From NCBI GenBank assembly GCA_000513555.1, contig ALYD01000031.1:1-38514 (forward strand): a stretch of 38,514 nt of DNA, written 5' to 3'. The DNA comes from Lachnospiraceae bacterium JC7 (GTDB lineage Bacteria > Bacillota > Clostridia > Lachnospirales > Lachnospiraceae). Every line of letters starts with the position of its first letter. Position 1 is the first letter of the stretch. A model generated the notes under the pieces. It ran no database searches. It had not been told where the DNA came from and saw only the letters and a list, made by a program, of their open reading frames with translations. Both the position numbers and the translations under genes were made by a program. Of the stretch, positions 18,751 to 27,440 are shown in pieces.

Positions 18751-20040
18751 TCATGGTCTCTTGGTGCCGCAGTTTGTACAGAAGTTTCCACTGTTCTCTG
18801 TTCCACACTCAGGGCAGAACCAGTTCGCAGGCTTCGGTCTCGGCTTTCCACAGTTCGTACAGAAGTTTCCACTGTTCTCACTTCCGCACTCACATGTCCA
18901 GCCTCCGGCCTGCATCTTTGGAGCCTCAGCTCCGGCTGCGCCTACTGCACCCACAACTCCCTGCGGTGCAGCCTGAGGTGCCTGACCCATAGGAGCACCC
19001 TGTGGCATCTGAGCCTGCTGCATCTGAGCCTGCTGAGCCATGCCGTAAAGATTGTTCACATTCATGCCGCCTGCCATGCTGGCCATATTCATGCCTGCAA
19101 AAGCCATCATAGGGCCTGTGCTTGTATTGTTTGCGGCATCCTTCATAGCCTGTGCCTGAGCGGCTGCGATGGTAGCACCGGCCATGCTAGGATCACGAAG
19201 TGTAGCATTGAGCTGAAGTGTCTGGATCTTCTGAGCATCCTCATCGGAGATGGTTGCAGAGCTAAGTCCGAAGGCAGAGATCTCAACACCGTAATTTTTT
19301 CCCCAGCTCTCTGAAAGATGTACATTGAGAGCCGCTGCTATGTCGTCTGCATGTGCAGGAAGCTCGGAATAGCGGATACCCTTTGCAGAAACATCAGCAA
19401 AGGCAGGCTGCAGAGCTGTAAGAAGCTCGGATTTAAGCTGTGAATCGATGCGATCACGAGTGAACTGGTCGGTAACATTACCGCAGACCTTCTTGTAGAA
19501 AAGAATAGGATCTGACAGTCTGTAGCTGTACTCACCATGGCAGCGTACACCGAATTCAACATCGAGATTGATGTTCTTATCGATCAGACGGAAAGGAATA
19601 GGATTCTGGGTTCCGTACTTGTTTCCCATGATATCCTTGGTATTGAAGAAATAGATTCTCTGATCTGTGGCTGTATCTCCACCGAAAGCGACACGCTTTT
19701 TCCACTGATTGAATGAATCGATGATTCCCTTTCCTAAGCCACCGTAAAAGATTGTAGGCTCCGTTGATGAATCCCATACAAACTGACCCGGCTCCGCACT
19801 GAATTCCACGATAGCGCCGTTATCAACGATGATCATACACTGGCCTTCATTTACTGCAATTACAGCTCCGTTCGTGATCAGGTTGTCTGATCCCTTTGTA
19901 TTGTAATTGTTCTTGGCTTTTCGAGGTGTTCCCTTCTTCATCAGAACATTCTCACTAAGTGAGTCGCAATAGAAATATTCACGCCACTGATCGGCAAGAA
20001 CAGTATCAAGCGCTCCCTTGGCAACCTGCAAAAGTCCCAT
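18751..20040 (-). CDS. SPFH-domain protein with two C-terminal zinc ribbons (YdjI-like, virion-core-protein-like)
   Basis: A 429-aa protein. The N-terminal about 290 residues match the SPFH group related to Bacillus YdjI (MGLLQVAKGALDTVLADQWREYFYCDSL, VNEGQCMIIVDNGAIVEF, EPGQFVWDSSTEPTIFYGGLGKGI, IPFRLIDKNINLDVEFGVRCHGEYSYRLSDP). A low-complexity linker follows, rich in Gly, Met, Ala, Gln and Pro (about 310-375). The C-terminus has two near-identical ribbons, CECGSENSGNFCTNCG and CPECGTENSGNFCTNCG, each with four cysteines able to bind zinc. SPFH proteins oligomerise at membranes; YdjI works with PspA-type envelope stress proteins in Bacillus. No pspA is seen nearby. GGAGGAATTTTT precedes the ATG. 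The precise role is unknown. Confidence 0.88.
   Translation of the reverse strand: MGLLQVAKGALDTVLADQWREYFYCDSLSENVLMKKGTPRKAKNNYNTKGSDNLITNGAVIAVNEGQCMIIVDNGAIVEFSAEPGQFVWDSSTEPTIFYGGLGKGIIDSFNQWKKRVAFGGDTATDQRIYFFNTKDIMGNKYGTQNPIPFRLIDKNINLDVEFGVRCHGEYSYRLSDPILFYKKVCGNVTDQFTRDRIDSQLKSELLTALQPAFADVSAKGIRYSELPAHADDIAAALNVHLSESWGKNYGVEISAFGLSSATISDEDAQKIQTLQLNATLRDPSMAGATIAAAQAQAMKDAANNTSTGPMMAFAGMNMASMAGGMNVNNLYGMAQQAQMQQAQMPQGAPMGQAPQAAPQGVVGAVGAAGAEAPKMQAGGWTCECGSENSGNFCTNCGKPRPKPANWFCPECGTENSGNFCTNCGTKRP
18770..18879. repeat. 29-nt direct repeat encoding the duplicated zinc ribbon
   Basis: Positions 18770-18798 and 18851-18879 differ at one base in 29 and lie 81 nt (27 codons) apart, in frame. 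They encode the repeated ENSGNFCTNC segment. The high DNA identity suggests a recent internal duplication or strong homogenisation. Confidence 0.8.
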
Positions 20041-20347
20041 AAAAATTCCTCCTCTAAACTATTAAAAAATCTAGTTTTCCTGAGGAATATTATAGACCAA
20101 TTTTTATTTACTAACAATAAAAGATACTTTCAATATTGTTACTTTAGAATAAATCTTCTTTGTTCAGCATAAGAACGATCATATTTTCAGACCTCTATGC
20201 TATAATGTCAAAAGTAAAAGCGTAGAGCGCTGAACTTTTTGATTTTAACTTTCAGCCTTTCCACTGCACTCAGGCATGATTTATGTTCTTATGAACGTTA
20301 TCATTTGAGTCTGCGGGGCTGATAATATTATTTTAAGGAGGATTAAA
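20041..20347. other. Divergent region SPFH gene/luxS with a long luxS leader
   Basis: A 307-nt AT-rich region with no gene. An extended -10 (TGC TATAAT, 20198-20206) points toward luxS and implies a leader of about 135 nt. Short inverted repeats there include GCTGAA/TTCAGC (from about 20229) and GTTC/GAAC near 20290. It matches no SAM-I or SAH riboswitch core that I recognise. Confidence 0.4.
20198..20206 (+). promoter_or_regulatory. Candidate extended -10 promoter of luxS
   Basis: TGC followed by a perfect TATAAT; the -35 region is poor. The predicted start is near 20213. Confidence 0.45.
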
Positions 20348-20872
20348 ATGGATCTGATCCCAAGCTTTTCCGTTGATCACAGAAAAATCGTACCCGGTAT
20401 CTTCACCAGCAGAGTGGATGACGTTGCCGGTTCAAAGATAACAACCTACGACATTAGAGTCACAAGACCCAATGTGGAGCCAGCAGTTGATGTTGCCGCC
20501 ATGCACTCTCTTGAGCATATCATCGCAACTTACCTTCGTAACGATCCTGACTGGAAGGATGAAGTAATTTACTGGGGACCTATGGGATGTCTCACAGGTT
20601 TTTATCTTATTCTGAAGGGAGACCGCGCTCCGAAAGAGATCCACGATCTTATTTTCAGAGCCTTTGATTCAGTCAAGGATTCTGAGGATGTTCCCGGAAC
20701 TTCTCCTGAAAACTGCGGAAACTATATCATGCACAATCTCGGCATGGCCAAGTGGTATGCCGAAAGATTTGCTAAGTATCTTGCAGAGAACAAGGACAAT
20801 GCTTCCATCTTCGAGTATCCAAGGACCGAAAGACTCGTTACCGACAACGGACGTCAGTTCTTTGATTCCTGA
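20348..20872 (+). CDS. luxS: S-ribosylhomocysteine lyase
   Basis: A 174-aa protein, somewhat longer than the typical 155-170. Metal ligands are visible: HSLEH (His53 and His57, with Glu56) and Cys123 in ENCGNYIMHNLGMAK. Catalytic Cys81 lies in GPMGCLTGFYL. LuxS cleaves S-ribosylhomocysteine to homocysteine and DPD, the precursor of autoinducer-2, in the activated methyl cycle. A perfect AAGGAGG-type site lies 7 nt before the ATG. It is monocistronic with a long leader and a strong bidirectional terminator. pfs/mtn is not adjacent. Confidence 0.97.
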   Translation: MDLIPSFSVDHRKIVPGIFTSRVDDVAGSKITTYDIRVTRPNVEPAVDVAAMHSLEHIIATYLRNDPDWKDEVIYWGPMGCLTGFYLILKGDRAPKEIHDLIFRAFDSVKDSEDVPGTSPENCGNYIMHNLGMAKWYAERFAKYLAENKDNASIFEYPRTERLVTDNGRQFFDS

Positions 20873-20898
20873 AATCAGCAGATGATTCAATTAATAAA

Positions 20899-20946
20899 AA
20901 ACTCTTCCGAAGGCAGACACTTACCTTCGGAAGAGTTTTCTTTTTT
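20899..20946. terminator. Bidirectional terminator between luxS and the DUF5722 gene
   Basis: Arms aaaactcttccgaagg (20899-20914) and ccttcggaagagtttt (20925-20940) form a perfect 16-bp stem with a 10-nt loop. It is followed by CTTTTTTAT on the plus strand and TTATTAATT on the minus strand. Confidence 0.92.
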
Positions 20947-21016
20947 ATATCAGTGAACTAATCATGATCCGACCTGCTGTTCCGCATTTCGCGATATAAA
21001 GTCACAGTGTACCGGC

Positions 21017-22825
21017 TTATAAATGGAATCCCGGTATAACATCCGACCAGTCATTTATTCCTATGACTGCCTTTGCAAACTCTGAGGCCTGAAGTGACTG
21101 TGCCGGATCATCGATATATTTAAATACTTCTCTTGCAGGCTTTGCCAGAAGCGAACCGTCTGAACCTGTTGTGGACAGTCCGAAATAAAGTCCGTCTTTG
21201 GTCTCTCCCGAATTATCCAGCTGACGTGAAAGCATGTACGCATCGATGTCAGGGTTGTTCTCAACTATATAGTGACCGTATGCAACTGCCGCCGCCTGTT
21301 CTGTCTGAGCCTCCTTACTGAGATTCTTAACTGAAGTGAATCCCTGCTCTGTCATGAAAATGTTTCTGACTGAACCGCTGTTATCAAGCATCTGACTGTT
21401 ATGCATGTAATCAGTAAGCACCTTCAAATTTATGTAGCTTACAACAGGAGTAGTAACATCCTGTGTGACCTTGCCGGAGCTTTCATCATCCCAGAATACA
21501 GGATCCGTCAAAGGATAAGGGTACGGGTGTATGGCAAGGGCCCAGTTGGTCCTTCCCTCTTCCTCATCAAGAGAAGCAAAGGTATCCAGCACATCCTTGC
21601 CTGCATACTTTGCCACTGAGCCTGACTCCGTCGGGATGGTCCAGTAGTAGTCCAGTGAGAACATCACGTTATCATGGGCAGATACCGACTTAATGGCGTT
21701 GTAGAACACTCTGAAGGTCCTCTGGAAAATTCTCGTATATTCTTCAACTCCGTAGTTACCCACATAATTCCAGAACTGATTGTTGATCTCATTTCCGATG
21801 ACCCAGTTGGTAACTTTGCCGTGGCTGTTGTGTCCGTTATATCTGTTTGCAAGGAAAGAAGCTATAGCCTTCACCATCTGGAAGCCTTCCTTTGTTTCAA
21901 CATTGAAACCATAGTAGAGAGCAGCATCCTGTGACTGTACCGCAGTTCCCGGTCTGTAAAGATCCGGCTGCTGGGTGTTCCATCCGTTCACTATTCCTGC
22001 AGTTACAGCTATACCGCTGGCACTGAGTCTGTTGATCTCCTGATCAAGCTGATTTATGAGGCCGGAATCAAAGGAATAGGTCTTTCCCTCAAAATTATAA
22101 TTGATTCCGTTTCCGAAAAGCTGGCTGGTGGTTATAGCTATAAATGCGTGTTTGATATTGAGATCGATGGCATCATCTATGATGTTCGGATCCACCATCA
22201 GTCCTTTTTTTCCGAGGTTAAGAGCCGGGCTCTGGTCTGCCGCGATAGCCTCCGGATTTGAAATATAGCAGCGGTTGGAAACGATATAGTATCCATCATT
22301 ATATGGAACGGCAAGGACAAAAGCGTCAAAGAGTCTGTTGCTTCCATCCTCCTTAAAAAGATCCATGGTGACGGTTATCTTTCCATCGCCTATGTCTCTC
22401 GCCATGAGATAGTCACTTCTGCTTCCCAGGTCCATCTCATAAGGCTTCATGTCAAAGAGATATACTTCATTGACCTGCCCGACAAGTGCGGCGGCATCGA
22501 TCGTTATATTTATTTTTGTTGGATCATAGGGATTGAGCTCGGCACGGCTCACTCTGGCATAGCCGGAAACTACAGTTGAAGCATTGAGAGAAGCCTTTGT
22601 AGTGTAATCAAGCCTGTAGGTATAGCTCGAAGAGGTTTTTGCTCCCGGTCCGAATCCGGTATTTACAGAAGCATTTGCTTCTGTTCCGACAGTCGGTCCC
22701 TTTACGGAATTCACATCCACACCTCTCCCCACAACTTCCGCAAAGGCGGTAGTCTCTGCAGCAGTCATGATGACACCGGTGAGAAGAAGGGTAATGATGC
22801 TTTTTTTATTTAATCTAAATGCCAT
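21017..22825 (-). CDS. Secreted DUF5722 protein, glycoside-hydrolase-like TIM barrel
   Basis: A 602-aa protein with a cleavable signal peptide (about 1-29, ending TTAFA-EVV). An N-terminal beta-rich region (about 60-190) precedes a region that reads like a clan GH-A (beta/alpha)8 barrel. WVIGNEINNQ has the Asn345-Glu346 pair typical of the acid/base residue. NIFMTEQGFTS has Glu493 as a possible nucleophile, and WALAIHPYPYPL supplies the usual His-x-Tyr neighbour. DUF5722 proteins are uncharacterised, so the substrate is unknown and the catalytic assignment is inference. No sortase motif or cell-wall anchor is seen at the C-terminus (VIPGFHL). AAGGAAAAG precedes the start. Another secreted protein gene lies just upstream, with a terminator between them. 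Confidence 0.8.
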   Translation of the reverse strand: MAFRLNKKSIITLLLTGVIMTAAETTAFAEVVGRGVDVNSVKGPTVGTEANASVNTGFGPGAKTSSSYTYRLDYTTKASLNASTVVSGYARVSRAELNPYDPTKINITIDAAALVGQVNEVYLFDMKPYEMDLGSRSDYLMARDIGDGKITVTMDLFKEDGSNRLFDAFVLAVPYNDGYYIVSNRCYISNPEAIAADQSPALNLGKKGLMVDPNIIDDAIDLNIKHAFIAITTSQLFGNGINYNFEGKTYSFDSGLINQLDQEINRLSASGIAVTAGIVNGWNTQQPDLYRPGTAVQSQDAALYYGFNVETKEGFQMVKAIASFLANRYNGHNSHGKVTNWVIGNEINNQFWNYVGNYGVEEYTRIFQRTFRVFYNAIKSVSAHDNVMFSLDYYWTIPTESGSVAKYAGKDVLDTFASLDEEEGRTNWALAIHPYPYPLTDPVFWDDESSGKVTQDVTTPVVSYINLKVLTDYMHNSQMLDNSGSVRNIFMTEQGFTSVKNLSKEAQTEQAAAVAYGHYIVENNPDIDAYMLSRQLDNSGETKDGLYFGLSTTGSDGSLLAKPAREVFKYIDDPAQSLQASEFAKAVIGINDWSDVIPGFHL

Positions 22826-22996
22826 TATCTTTTCCTTTCCATTCGGCTTTTAACACTTATGTCATTAAAAGCTTAAATATATAGATGAGTGCAACGCCCC
22901 GAAGACCGCATTCATCTTTTGAATAAGGATAGCATCATGATTTTTCTCATCCTATAGCTTTTTTCTTAAGCTTACCTAATTGTTGATTAAGATTAT

Positions 22997-23041
22997 AAAA
23001 AAAGAACTACAAAAAAGGATATGCATCCTTAATTGTAGTTC
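22997..23041 (-). terminator. Terminator of the small secreted protein gene
   Basis: A nested hairpin: gaactacaa (23004-23012) with ttgtagttc (23033-23041), and inside it aaggat/atcctt. On the minus strand it is followed by TTTTTTTATAA. Confidence 0.88.
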
Positions 23042-23112
23042 GTATAGATCCTGTTAAATTATAAGTTTATATCCCCGGTACATAATATGGAATACGGGAA
23101 TAAATGTCCTTT

Positions 23113-23637
23113 TCAGGACTCGACCGAGCTTGCGATCTTTTCGAAAGTCTCCTCATCCACAAGTCCGAAATAAAAATCCTCATAATTCTTATGATCGGTT
23201 CCGTAATATACTCTTACGTCATAGCAGCGGTCTGTGAATCTGTAAGCCGAACCGTCTTCCACATCTTCCCAGAATACATCTTCAGGAAGCATGGTGACCT
23301 GCTCGCCCATATTAACAACCTTTTTCAGGACTCTGTTGGACACTCCGGCGTCCTGCTCCTCCACATACTCATTGATGTAAAAAATCACATCGGCATCAGA
23401 ATAATACTCTGAAACCAGATGGAACTCGGCGTTTTCAGATACGATATATGCAGGCTTATCCTTCTTTGTCACTGGGTCGTTTACCTTTGAAACGATATGT
23501 TCACTATCCACCACGATCTGAATGGGGCAGACAGCACCAACACCCTTGACACCGGTTTTGGCGAATGCTGTAAAACCGAGAGCCGTTATGATCCCTGCGG
23601 TAACAGTCATGCACCTTATGATATTTTTTAACAGCAT
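23113..23637 (-). CDS. Small secreted protein of unknown function
   Basis: A 174-aa protein with a clear signal peptide (about 1-26, MLLKNIIRCMTVTAGIITALGFTAFA, cleavage before KTG). The mature part is acidic, with no family that I recognise. It has two cysteines (in GAVCPIQIVVD and DRCYDVRVYYG) that could form a disulfide, and several aromatic-rich beta-like segments (ADVIFYINEYVEEQD, YEDFYFGLVDEETFEKI). AAGGAG lies 12 nt before the ATG, a long spacing. It lies upstream of the DUF5722 gene in the same orientation but is separated from it by a strong terminator and about 280 nt, so co-transcription is unlikely. Both have very similar signal-peptide ends (TAFA). Confidence 0.8.
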   Translation of the reverse strand: MLLKNIIRCMTVTAGIITALGFTAFAKTGVKGVGAVCPIQIVVDSEHIVSKVNDPVTKKDKPAYIVSENAEFHLVSEYYSDADVIFYINEYVEEQDAGVSNRVLKKVVNMGEQVTMLPEDVFWEDVEDGSAYRFTDRCYDVRVYYGTDHKNYEDFYFGLVDEETFEKIASSVES

Positions 23638-23726
23638 GAATGTACAAAGCTCCTTCTTAAGTCTTCATGATAAAGTAAAAAACTACGAATCGTAGAATGA
23701 TTTAATCTTTTGTACACTAGCATTAT

Positions 23727-23762
23727 AAAATAAAAGACGGATTGAGACAACCCAATCCGTCT
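23727..23762 (-). terminator. Terminator of tyrS
   Basis: agacggattg (23735-23744) pairs perfectly with caatccgtct (23753-23762) across an 8-nt loop. The minus strand continues TTTTATTTTATAA. Confidence 0.88.
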
Positions 23763-23803
23763 ATATGTAAACTAAACTTAAGACAACGTATAATTTATGT
23801 ATT

Positions 23804-25024
23804 TTATGAGAAGATCTTTACGAAGTTCTTCTTTCCACGCTGAACAACAACGCCGTCCCTGAAATCCTCAGCTGTGTATGATGCCTTAATATCTGTCACC
23901 TTCTCACCTGCGACCTGAACACCGCCCTGCTGAACATTCTGACGCGCCTCTGATCTTGACTTTGCAAGACCTGAAACAGCAAGGATTCCGCAGATGTCGA
24001 TAGCACCGTCTCTGTAATCCTCTTCCTTAAGAGTGTACTTAGGCATATTCTCGCTGTCACCGCCGCCTACAAAGATAGCCTTTGCCGCTGAATCAGCCTT
24101 GTCTGCCTCTTCTTTACCGTGAACAAGCTCTGTGAGTGAGTATGCAAGTCTCTCCTTTGCCTTGTTAAGCTCTGCGCCTTCCCACTTCTCCATCTCCTCG
24201 ATCTCCGAAAGAGGAATGAATGTAAGGAGCTTGAGACACTTGATAACGTCAGCATCATCAACATTTCTCCAATACTGATAGAACTCATAAGGAGATGTCT
24301 TCTCAGGATCGAGCCATACAGCACCGCTGGCTGTCTTACCCATCTTCTTTCCTTCCTTGTTTGTAAGAAGTGTGATGGTAAGAGCATGTGCGTCCTTTGC
24401 TTCCTTCTTACGGATAAGCTCAGTTCCGGCAAGCATGTTTGACCACTGGTCATCACCGCCGAACTCCATGTTACATCCGTAATCCTTGTACAGACGGTAG
24501 AAGTCATATCCCTGCATAAGCATGTATGAGAACTCAAGGAATGTAAGTCCCTGCTCCATACGATTCACGTAGCATCTTGCACGAAGCATATCATTGACTG
24601 AGAAGCATGGTCCGATCTCACGCATGAAATCAAGGAAGTTGAGATTTCTGAGCCAGTCGGCATTGTTTACCATGAGAGCCTTACCCTCACCGAACTCTAT
24701 GAAACGGCTCATCTGCTTCTTGAAGCACTCACAGTTATGATCGATCTGCTCTATGGTCATCATGGAACGCATATCTGAACGTCCTGATGGATCACCGATC
24801 ATTCCGGTACCGCCGCCTACAAGGGCGATAGGCTTATTTCCTGCATCCTGAAGTCTCTTCATAAGAGTCAGCGCCATAAAGTGTCCAACATGCAGAGAAT
24901 CAGCAGTCGGATCAAAACCAATATAAAAAGTAGCCTTACCGTTATTAACGAGCTCTTTGATCTCTTTCTCATTTGTGACCTGAGCGATCAGGCCTCTGGC
25001 TACTAATTCTTCATAAACACCCAT
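23804..25024 (-). CDS. tyrS: Tyrosyl-tRNA synthetase
   Basis: A protein of about 406 aa. It starts at the ATG at 25024 ([11 protein letters not shown]), with AAGGAG 10 nt upstream; a longer in-frame start at 25066 is unlikely. Class I signature 1 is SLHVGH (43-48) within [22 protein letters not shown]. Tyrosine-site residues lie in [36 protein letters not shown]. The KMSKS equivalent is [10 protein letters not shown] near 230. A C-terminal S4-like RNA-binding domain (about 340-406) ends the protein. It attaches tyrosine to tRNA-Tyr using ATP. A tRNA-sensing T-box leader would be expected in this phylum, but no AGGGTGGNACCGCG-like motif is visible upstream. Confidence 0.97.
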   Translation of the reverse strand: MGVYEELVARGLIAQVTNEKEIKELVNNGKATFYIGFDPTADSLHVGHFMALTLMKRLQDAGNKPIALVGGGTGMIGDPSGRSDMRSMMTIEQIDHNCECFKKQMSRFIEFGEGKALMVNNADWLRNLNFLDFMREIGPCFSVNDMLRARCYVNRMEQGLTFLEFSYMLMQGYDFYRLYKDYGCNMEFGGDDQWSNMLAGTELIRKKEAKDAHALTITLLTNKEGKKMGKTASGAVWLDPEKTSPYEFYQYWRNVDDADVIKCLKLLTFIPLSEIEEMEKWEGAELNKAKERLAYSLTELVHGKEEADKADSAAKAIFVGGGDSENMPKYTLKEEDYRDGAIDICGILAVSGLAKSRSEARQNVQQGGVQVAGEKVTDIKASYTAEDFRDGVVVQRGKKNFVKIFS

Positions 25025-25146
25025 CGAATTGTTTCTCCTTATTATTTTTTCTTTCAGAGTGATCATCCTTGCTCAGTTACCGTTAACCGGCATAAGGATT
25101 TTTGCGGCAAAAGTGTCTACGGTTGACCTTTTGACCCTGGTTACAT

Positions 25147-25174
25147 ATTATACAATACCCCAAGCCAAATGCAA
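25147..25174 (-). promoter_or_regulatory. Candidate tyrS promoter
   Basis: On the minus strand TTGCAT (25169-25174) and TATAAT (25147-25152) are 16 nt apart. The -35 falls inside the loop of the ATACCCCAAG inverted repeat. Confidence 0.45.
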
Positions 25175-25202
25175 CCATTCAACTTGGGGTATCACCTGTT
25201 TT
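25155..25202. repeat. 10-bp perfect inverted repeat around the tyrS -35
   Basis: ATACCCCAAG (25155-25164) and CTTGGGGTAT (25193-25202) are exact complements 28 nt apart. The left arm lies in the promoter spacer. It could be an operator pair or a poor terminator for the upstream DAHP synthase gene; the downstream U-tract is weak. Confidence 0.6.
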
Positions 25203-25278
25203 ATCTTTATGTTTTACATTTATGTTCTGTAAATGACGGTTTAAATTTCCGCTTTTTCCGTTCACTGAAAAAGAGACA

Positions 25279-26328
25279 TCAGTCCTCAAATTTAGTGATC
25301 TGGATATAGTCATATACGTTGGAGATAAGTCTCTTGGTATCTTCCCAGCCGATACATGCATCCGTGATCGACTTACCGTATATATGATCCTCAACCTTAC
25401 AGCTTCCTTCCTCGATATAGGATTCAACCATAAGTCCCTTTACGAAGTGAGCAAGCTCTGTAGAATACTTGCGTGAATGCATGACCTCCTGGGCTATACG
25501 AAGCTGCTCCTTGTACTTCTTTGCGGAGTTACAGTGATTTGTATCAACCACTACAGCGGGATACATAAGCTCCTTCTTTGTATAGAGATTGTAGAGAAGC
25601 TTGAGATCCTCGTAGTGATAGTTAGGCATCATCTGACCGTGCTTTGACTGTGAACCTCTGAGGATGGCATGGGTATAAGGATTTCCGTCTGACTTTACTT
25701 CCCACTCTCTGAAGATGAAATCATGAGGATGCTGACCTGCATAAATGGAATTAAGCATTACCCCGAAATCCCCTGATGTAGGATTCTTCATACCTGTAGG
25801 AACATCGATACCGGAAGCCACGAGTCTGTGCTGCTGGTTCTCAACAGATCTGGCACCTACAGCAACATAGCTCATGATATCGCTGAGATATCTTAAATTA
25901 TCAGGATAAAGCATCTCATCGGCAGTTGACATACCTGTCTGTGAAAGAACCTCCATATGGAGCTTTCTGATGGCTGCTATACCGCCCAGGACATTGGCCT
26001 CCTTCTCAGGATCCGGCTGATGAAGCATGCCCTTATAGCCCTGACCTGTGGTACGAGGCTTGTTGGTATAGATACGGGGCACGATCATGATGCTGTCCTT
26101 TACCTGCTCCTGCACCTCTTTAAGACGGTTGCAGTAATCCAGCACAGGATCCGGATGATCCGCTGAACATGGTCCGATAATGAGAAGAAACTTCTTTGAA
26201 TCTCCTCTGAAAATAGCCTTGATCTCCTCATCACGCTCTGCCTTGATCTTTGCAAGGTCAGCCGAAAGAGGGATCTGCTCTCTGATCTCCGCACTTGACG
26301 GAAGCTTTGTCCTGAATTCAAATCCCAT
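25279..26328 (-). CDS. aroF: 3-deoxy-7-phosphoheptulonate synthase (DAHP synthase, class I AroF/G/H type)
   Basis: A 349-aa protein, the usual length for the E. coli-like class. Motifs: LLIIGPCSADHPDPVLDYC (substrate loop and metal-ligand Cys), VPRIYTNKPRTTGQGYKGML, GARSVENQQHRLVASGID, PTGMKNPTSGD, HAILRGSQSKHG, and VVDTNHCNSAKK with the metal His region. It condenses PEP and erythrose-4-phosphate, the first step of the shikimate pathway. The N-terminal about 30 residues (EFRTKLPSSAEIREQIPLS) form the extension that carries feedback regulation in this class. Which aromatic amino acid inhibits it cannot be read; the adjacent tyrS hints at tyrosine, but this is weak. AGGAGAGTAACT precedes the ATG. 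The gene symbol is family-level. Confidence 0.93.
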   Translation of the reverse strand: MGFEFRTKLPSSAEIREQIPLSADLAKIKAERDEEIKAIFRGDSKKFLLIIGPCSADHPDPVLDYCNRLKEVQEQVKDSIMIVPRIYTNKPRTTGQGYKGMLHQPDPEKEANVLGGIAAIRKLHMEVLSQTGMSTADEMLYPDNLRYLSDIMSYVAVGARSVENQQHRLVASGIDVPTGMKNPTSGDFGVMLNSIYAGQHPHDFIFREWEVKSDGNPYTHAILRGSQSKHGQMMPNYHYEDLKLLYNLYTKKELMYPAVVVDTNHCNSAKKYKEQLRIAQEVMHSRKYSTELAHFVKGLMVESYIEEGSCKVEDHIYGKSITDACIGWEDTKRLISNVYDYIQITKFED

Positions 26329-26447
26329 AGTTACTCTCCTTTTTATGCGAGGGTCTTCATATCTACCCTTCCCTTGGACCTGTAATGCTCCGTATAAAAA
26401 CGCTTGCTCTCATACGAAACTCCGCATCTACCGGCCGCATATTTTGA

Positions 26448-26476
26448 AGTATAGTCTCATGAAATCATAAAATCAA
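26448..26476 (-). promoter_or_regulatory. Promoter of the DAHP synthase gene
   Basis: TTGATT (26471-26476) and TATACT (26448-26453) on the minus strand are exactly 17 nt apart. This predicts a leader of about 115 nt, with a small hairpin (agggt/accct) just before the ribosome binding site. Confidence 0.65.
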
Positions 26477-26504
26477 GTAATCAAAGGGCATATATATTAT
26501 AACC

Positions 26505-27347
26505 TTAGACTCCCTGATAAATATGGAAAGCACCGTCTACAGGAAGGATCACGCCTGTTACGAAATTTGAGCCCTTAGGACTTACGAGATAAAGAAGTGC
26601 ACCTACCAGATCCTCAGGATCACCGAACTTTTCCATAGGTGTTGCATCAACGATATGCTTTGCTCTCGGAGTAGGTGTTCCGTCCTCGTTGAACTGAAGA
26701 GCATGATTCTGTGTTGTATGGAAGAATCCCGGGGCTACTGCATTTACTCTTATGCCGCTCTTTGCGAAATAGATGGCACACCACTCGGTAAAGCTTGCCA
26801 CACCTGCCTTGCCTGCCGAGTAACCCGGTATCCTTGTGAGCGGATGATACGCTGACATGGAAGAAATGTTAATGATGTTTGCATTGTCCTGACCTACCAG
26901 AACCTCACCGAAGACCTGGGTTGGAAGCATTGTTCCGTAGATGTTGAGATCAAGCTCCTTATGAACATTCTCAAGATCCTTTGTGAAGAAAGTCTCTGCT
27001 CCATCCTCTGCCTCATGGAAATGATCCTGAGGAACCTGTGCAGCCTTGACAGCACCTCCTGCGCAGTTAACAAGGATATTAATGTGTCCGTAGTTATCGA
27101 GGATCTCCTTACGGGCTGCAAGCAGGCTGTCTCTGTCAAGGACATTTGCAGATACAGCCATGGCCTCTCCGCCGTCAGCCACGATCTCTGAAACCACTTT
27201 ATCACCATTCTCCCTGCTTCTTCCGAGAACAGCTACTTTTGCGCCGCAGGCAGCAAGAGCCTTTGCATACATTCCGCCGATAACTCCTGTTCCTCCTGTT
27301 ACAACTGCCACTTCACCTGAAAGGTCGATCTTAAATGGTAAATTCAT
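26505..27347 (-). CDS. SDR family oxidoreductase, D-mannonate/fructuronate oxidoreductase-like
   Basis: A 280-aa classical short-chain dehydrogenase. The cofactor motif is VVTGGTGVIGG (TGxxxGxG, about 16-26), followed by NILVNCAGG (NNAG equivalent). Catalytic residues are Ser in INISSMSAYHPLTRIPGYSAGKAG with YxxxK, and the tail is RVNAVAPGFFHTTQN. The insertion around 105-125 and the PLTRIPGYSAGKAGV and APGFFHTTQNHAL stretches resemble Gram-positive D-mannonate (fructuronate) oxidoreductases and gluconate 5-dehydrogenases of the SDR family. The exact sugar acid is therefore inference. No uxuA, uxaC or transporter gene is adjacent. GAGGAGAAGAATT precedes the start. It could read through toward the DAHP synthase gene, which has its own promoter. 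Confidence 0.75.
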   Translation of the reverse strand: MNLPFKIDLSGEVAVVTGGTGVIGGMYAKALAACGAKVAVLGRSRENGDKVVSEIVADGGEAMAVSANVLDRDSLLAARKEILDNYGHINILVNCAGGAVKAAQVPQDHFHEAEDGAETFFTKDLENVHKELDLNIYGTMLPTQVFGEVLVGQDNANIINISSMSAYHPLTRIPGYSAGKAGVASFTEWCAIYFAKSGIRVNAVAPGFFHTTQNHALQFNEDGTPTPRAKHIVDATPMEKFGDPEDLVGALLYLVSPKGSNFVTGVILPVDGAFHIYQGV

Positions 27348-27440
27348 AATTCTTCTCCTCGTCTTATATGATTTTCTGCATTATAGCAGATAATTTTTTG
27401 AAATGTAAGCCCTTTCATTGGCTGAATTCCGCCATTTTTC

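Noticed and set aside
25025..25278. T-box riboswitch before tyrS
   Set aside because: No sequence close to the T-box core (AGGGTGGNACCGCG) or an associated antiterminator was found on the minus strand.
26365..26440. Leader peptide in the DAHP synthase transcript
   Set aside because: A 25-codon frame starts near the predicted transcript 5' end (ATG at 26440) but has no ribosome binding site, and it has no run of aromatic codons.
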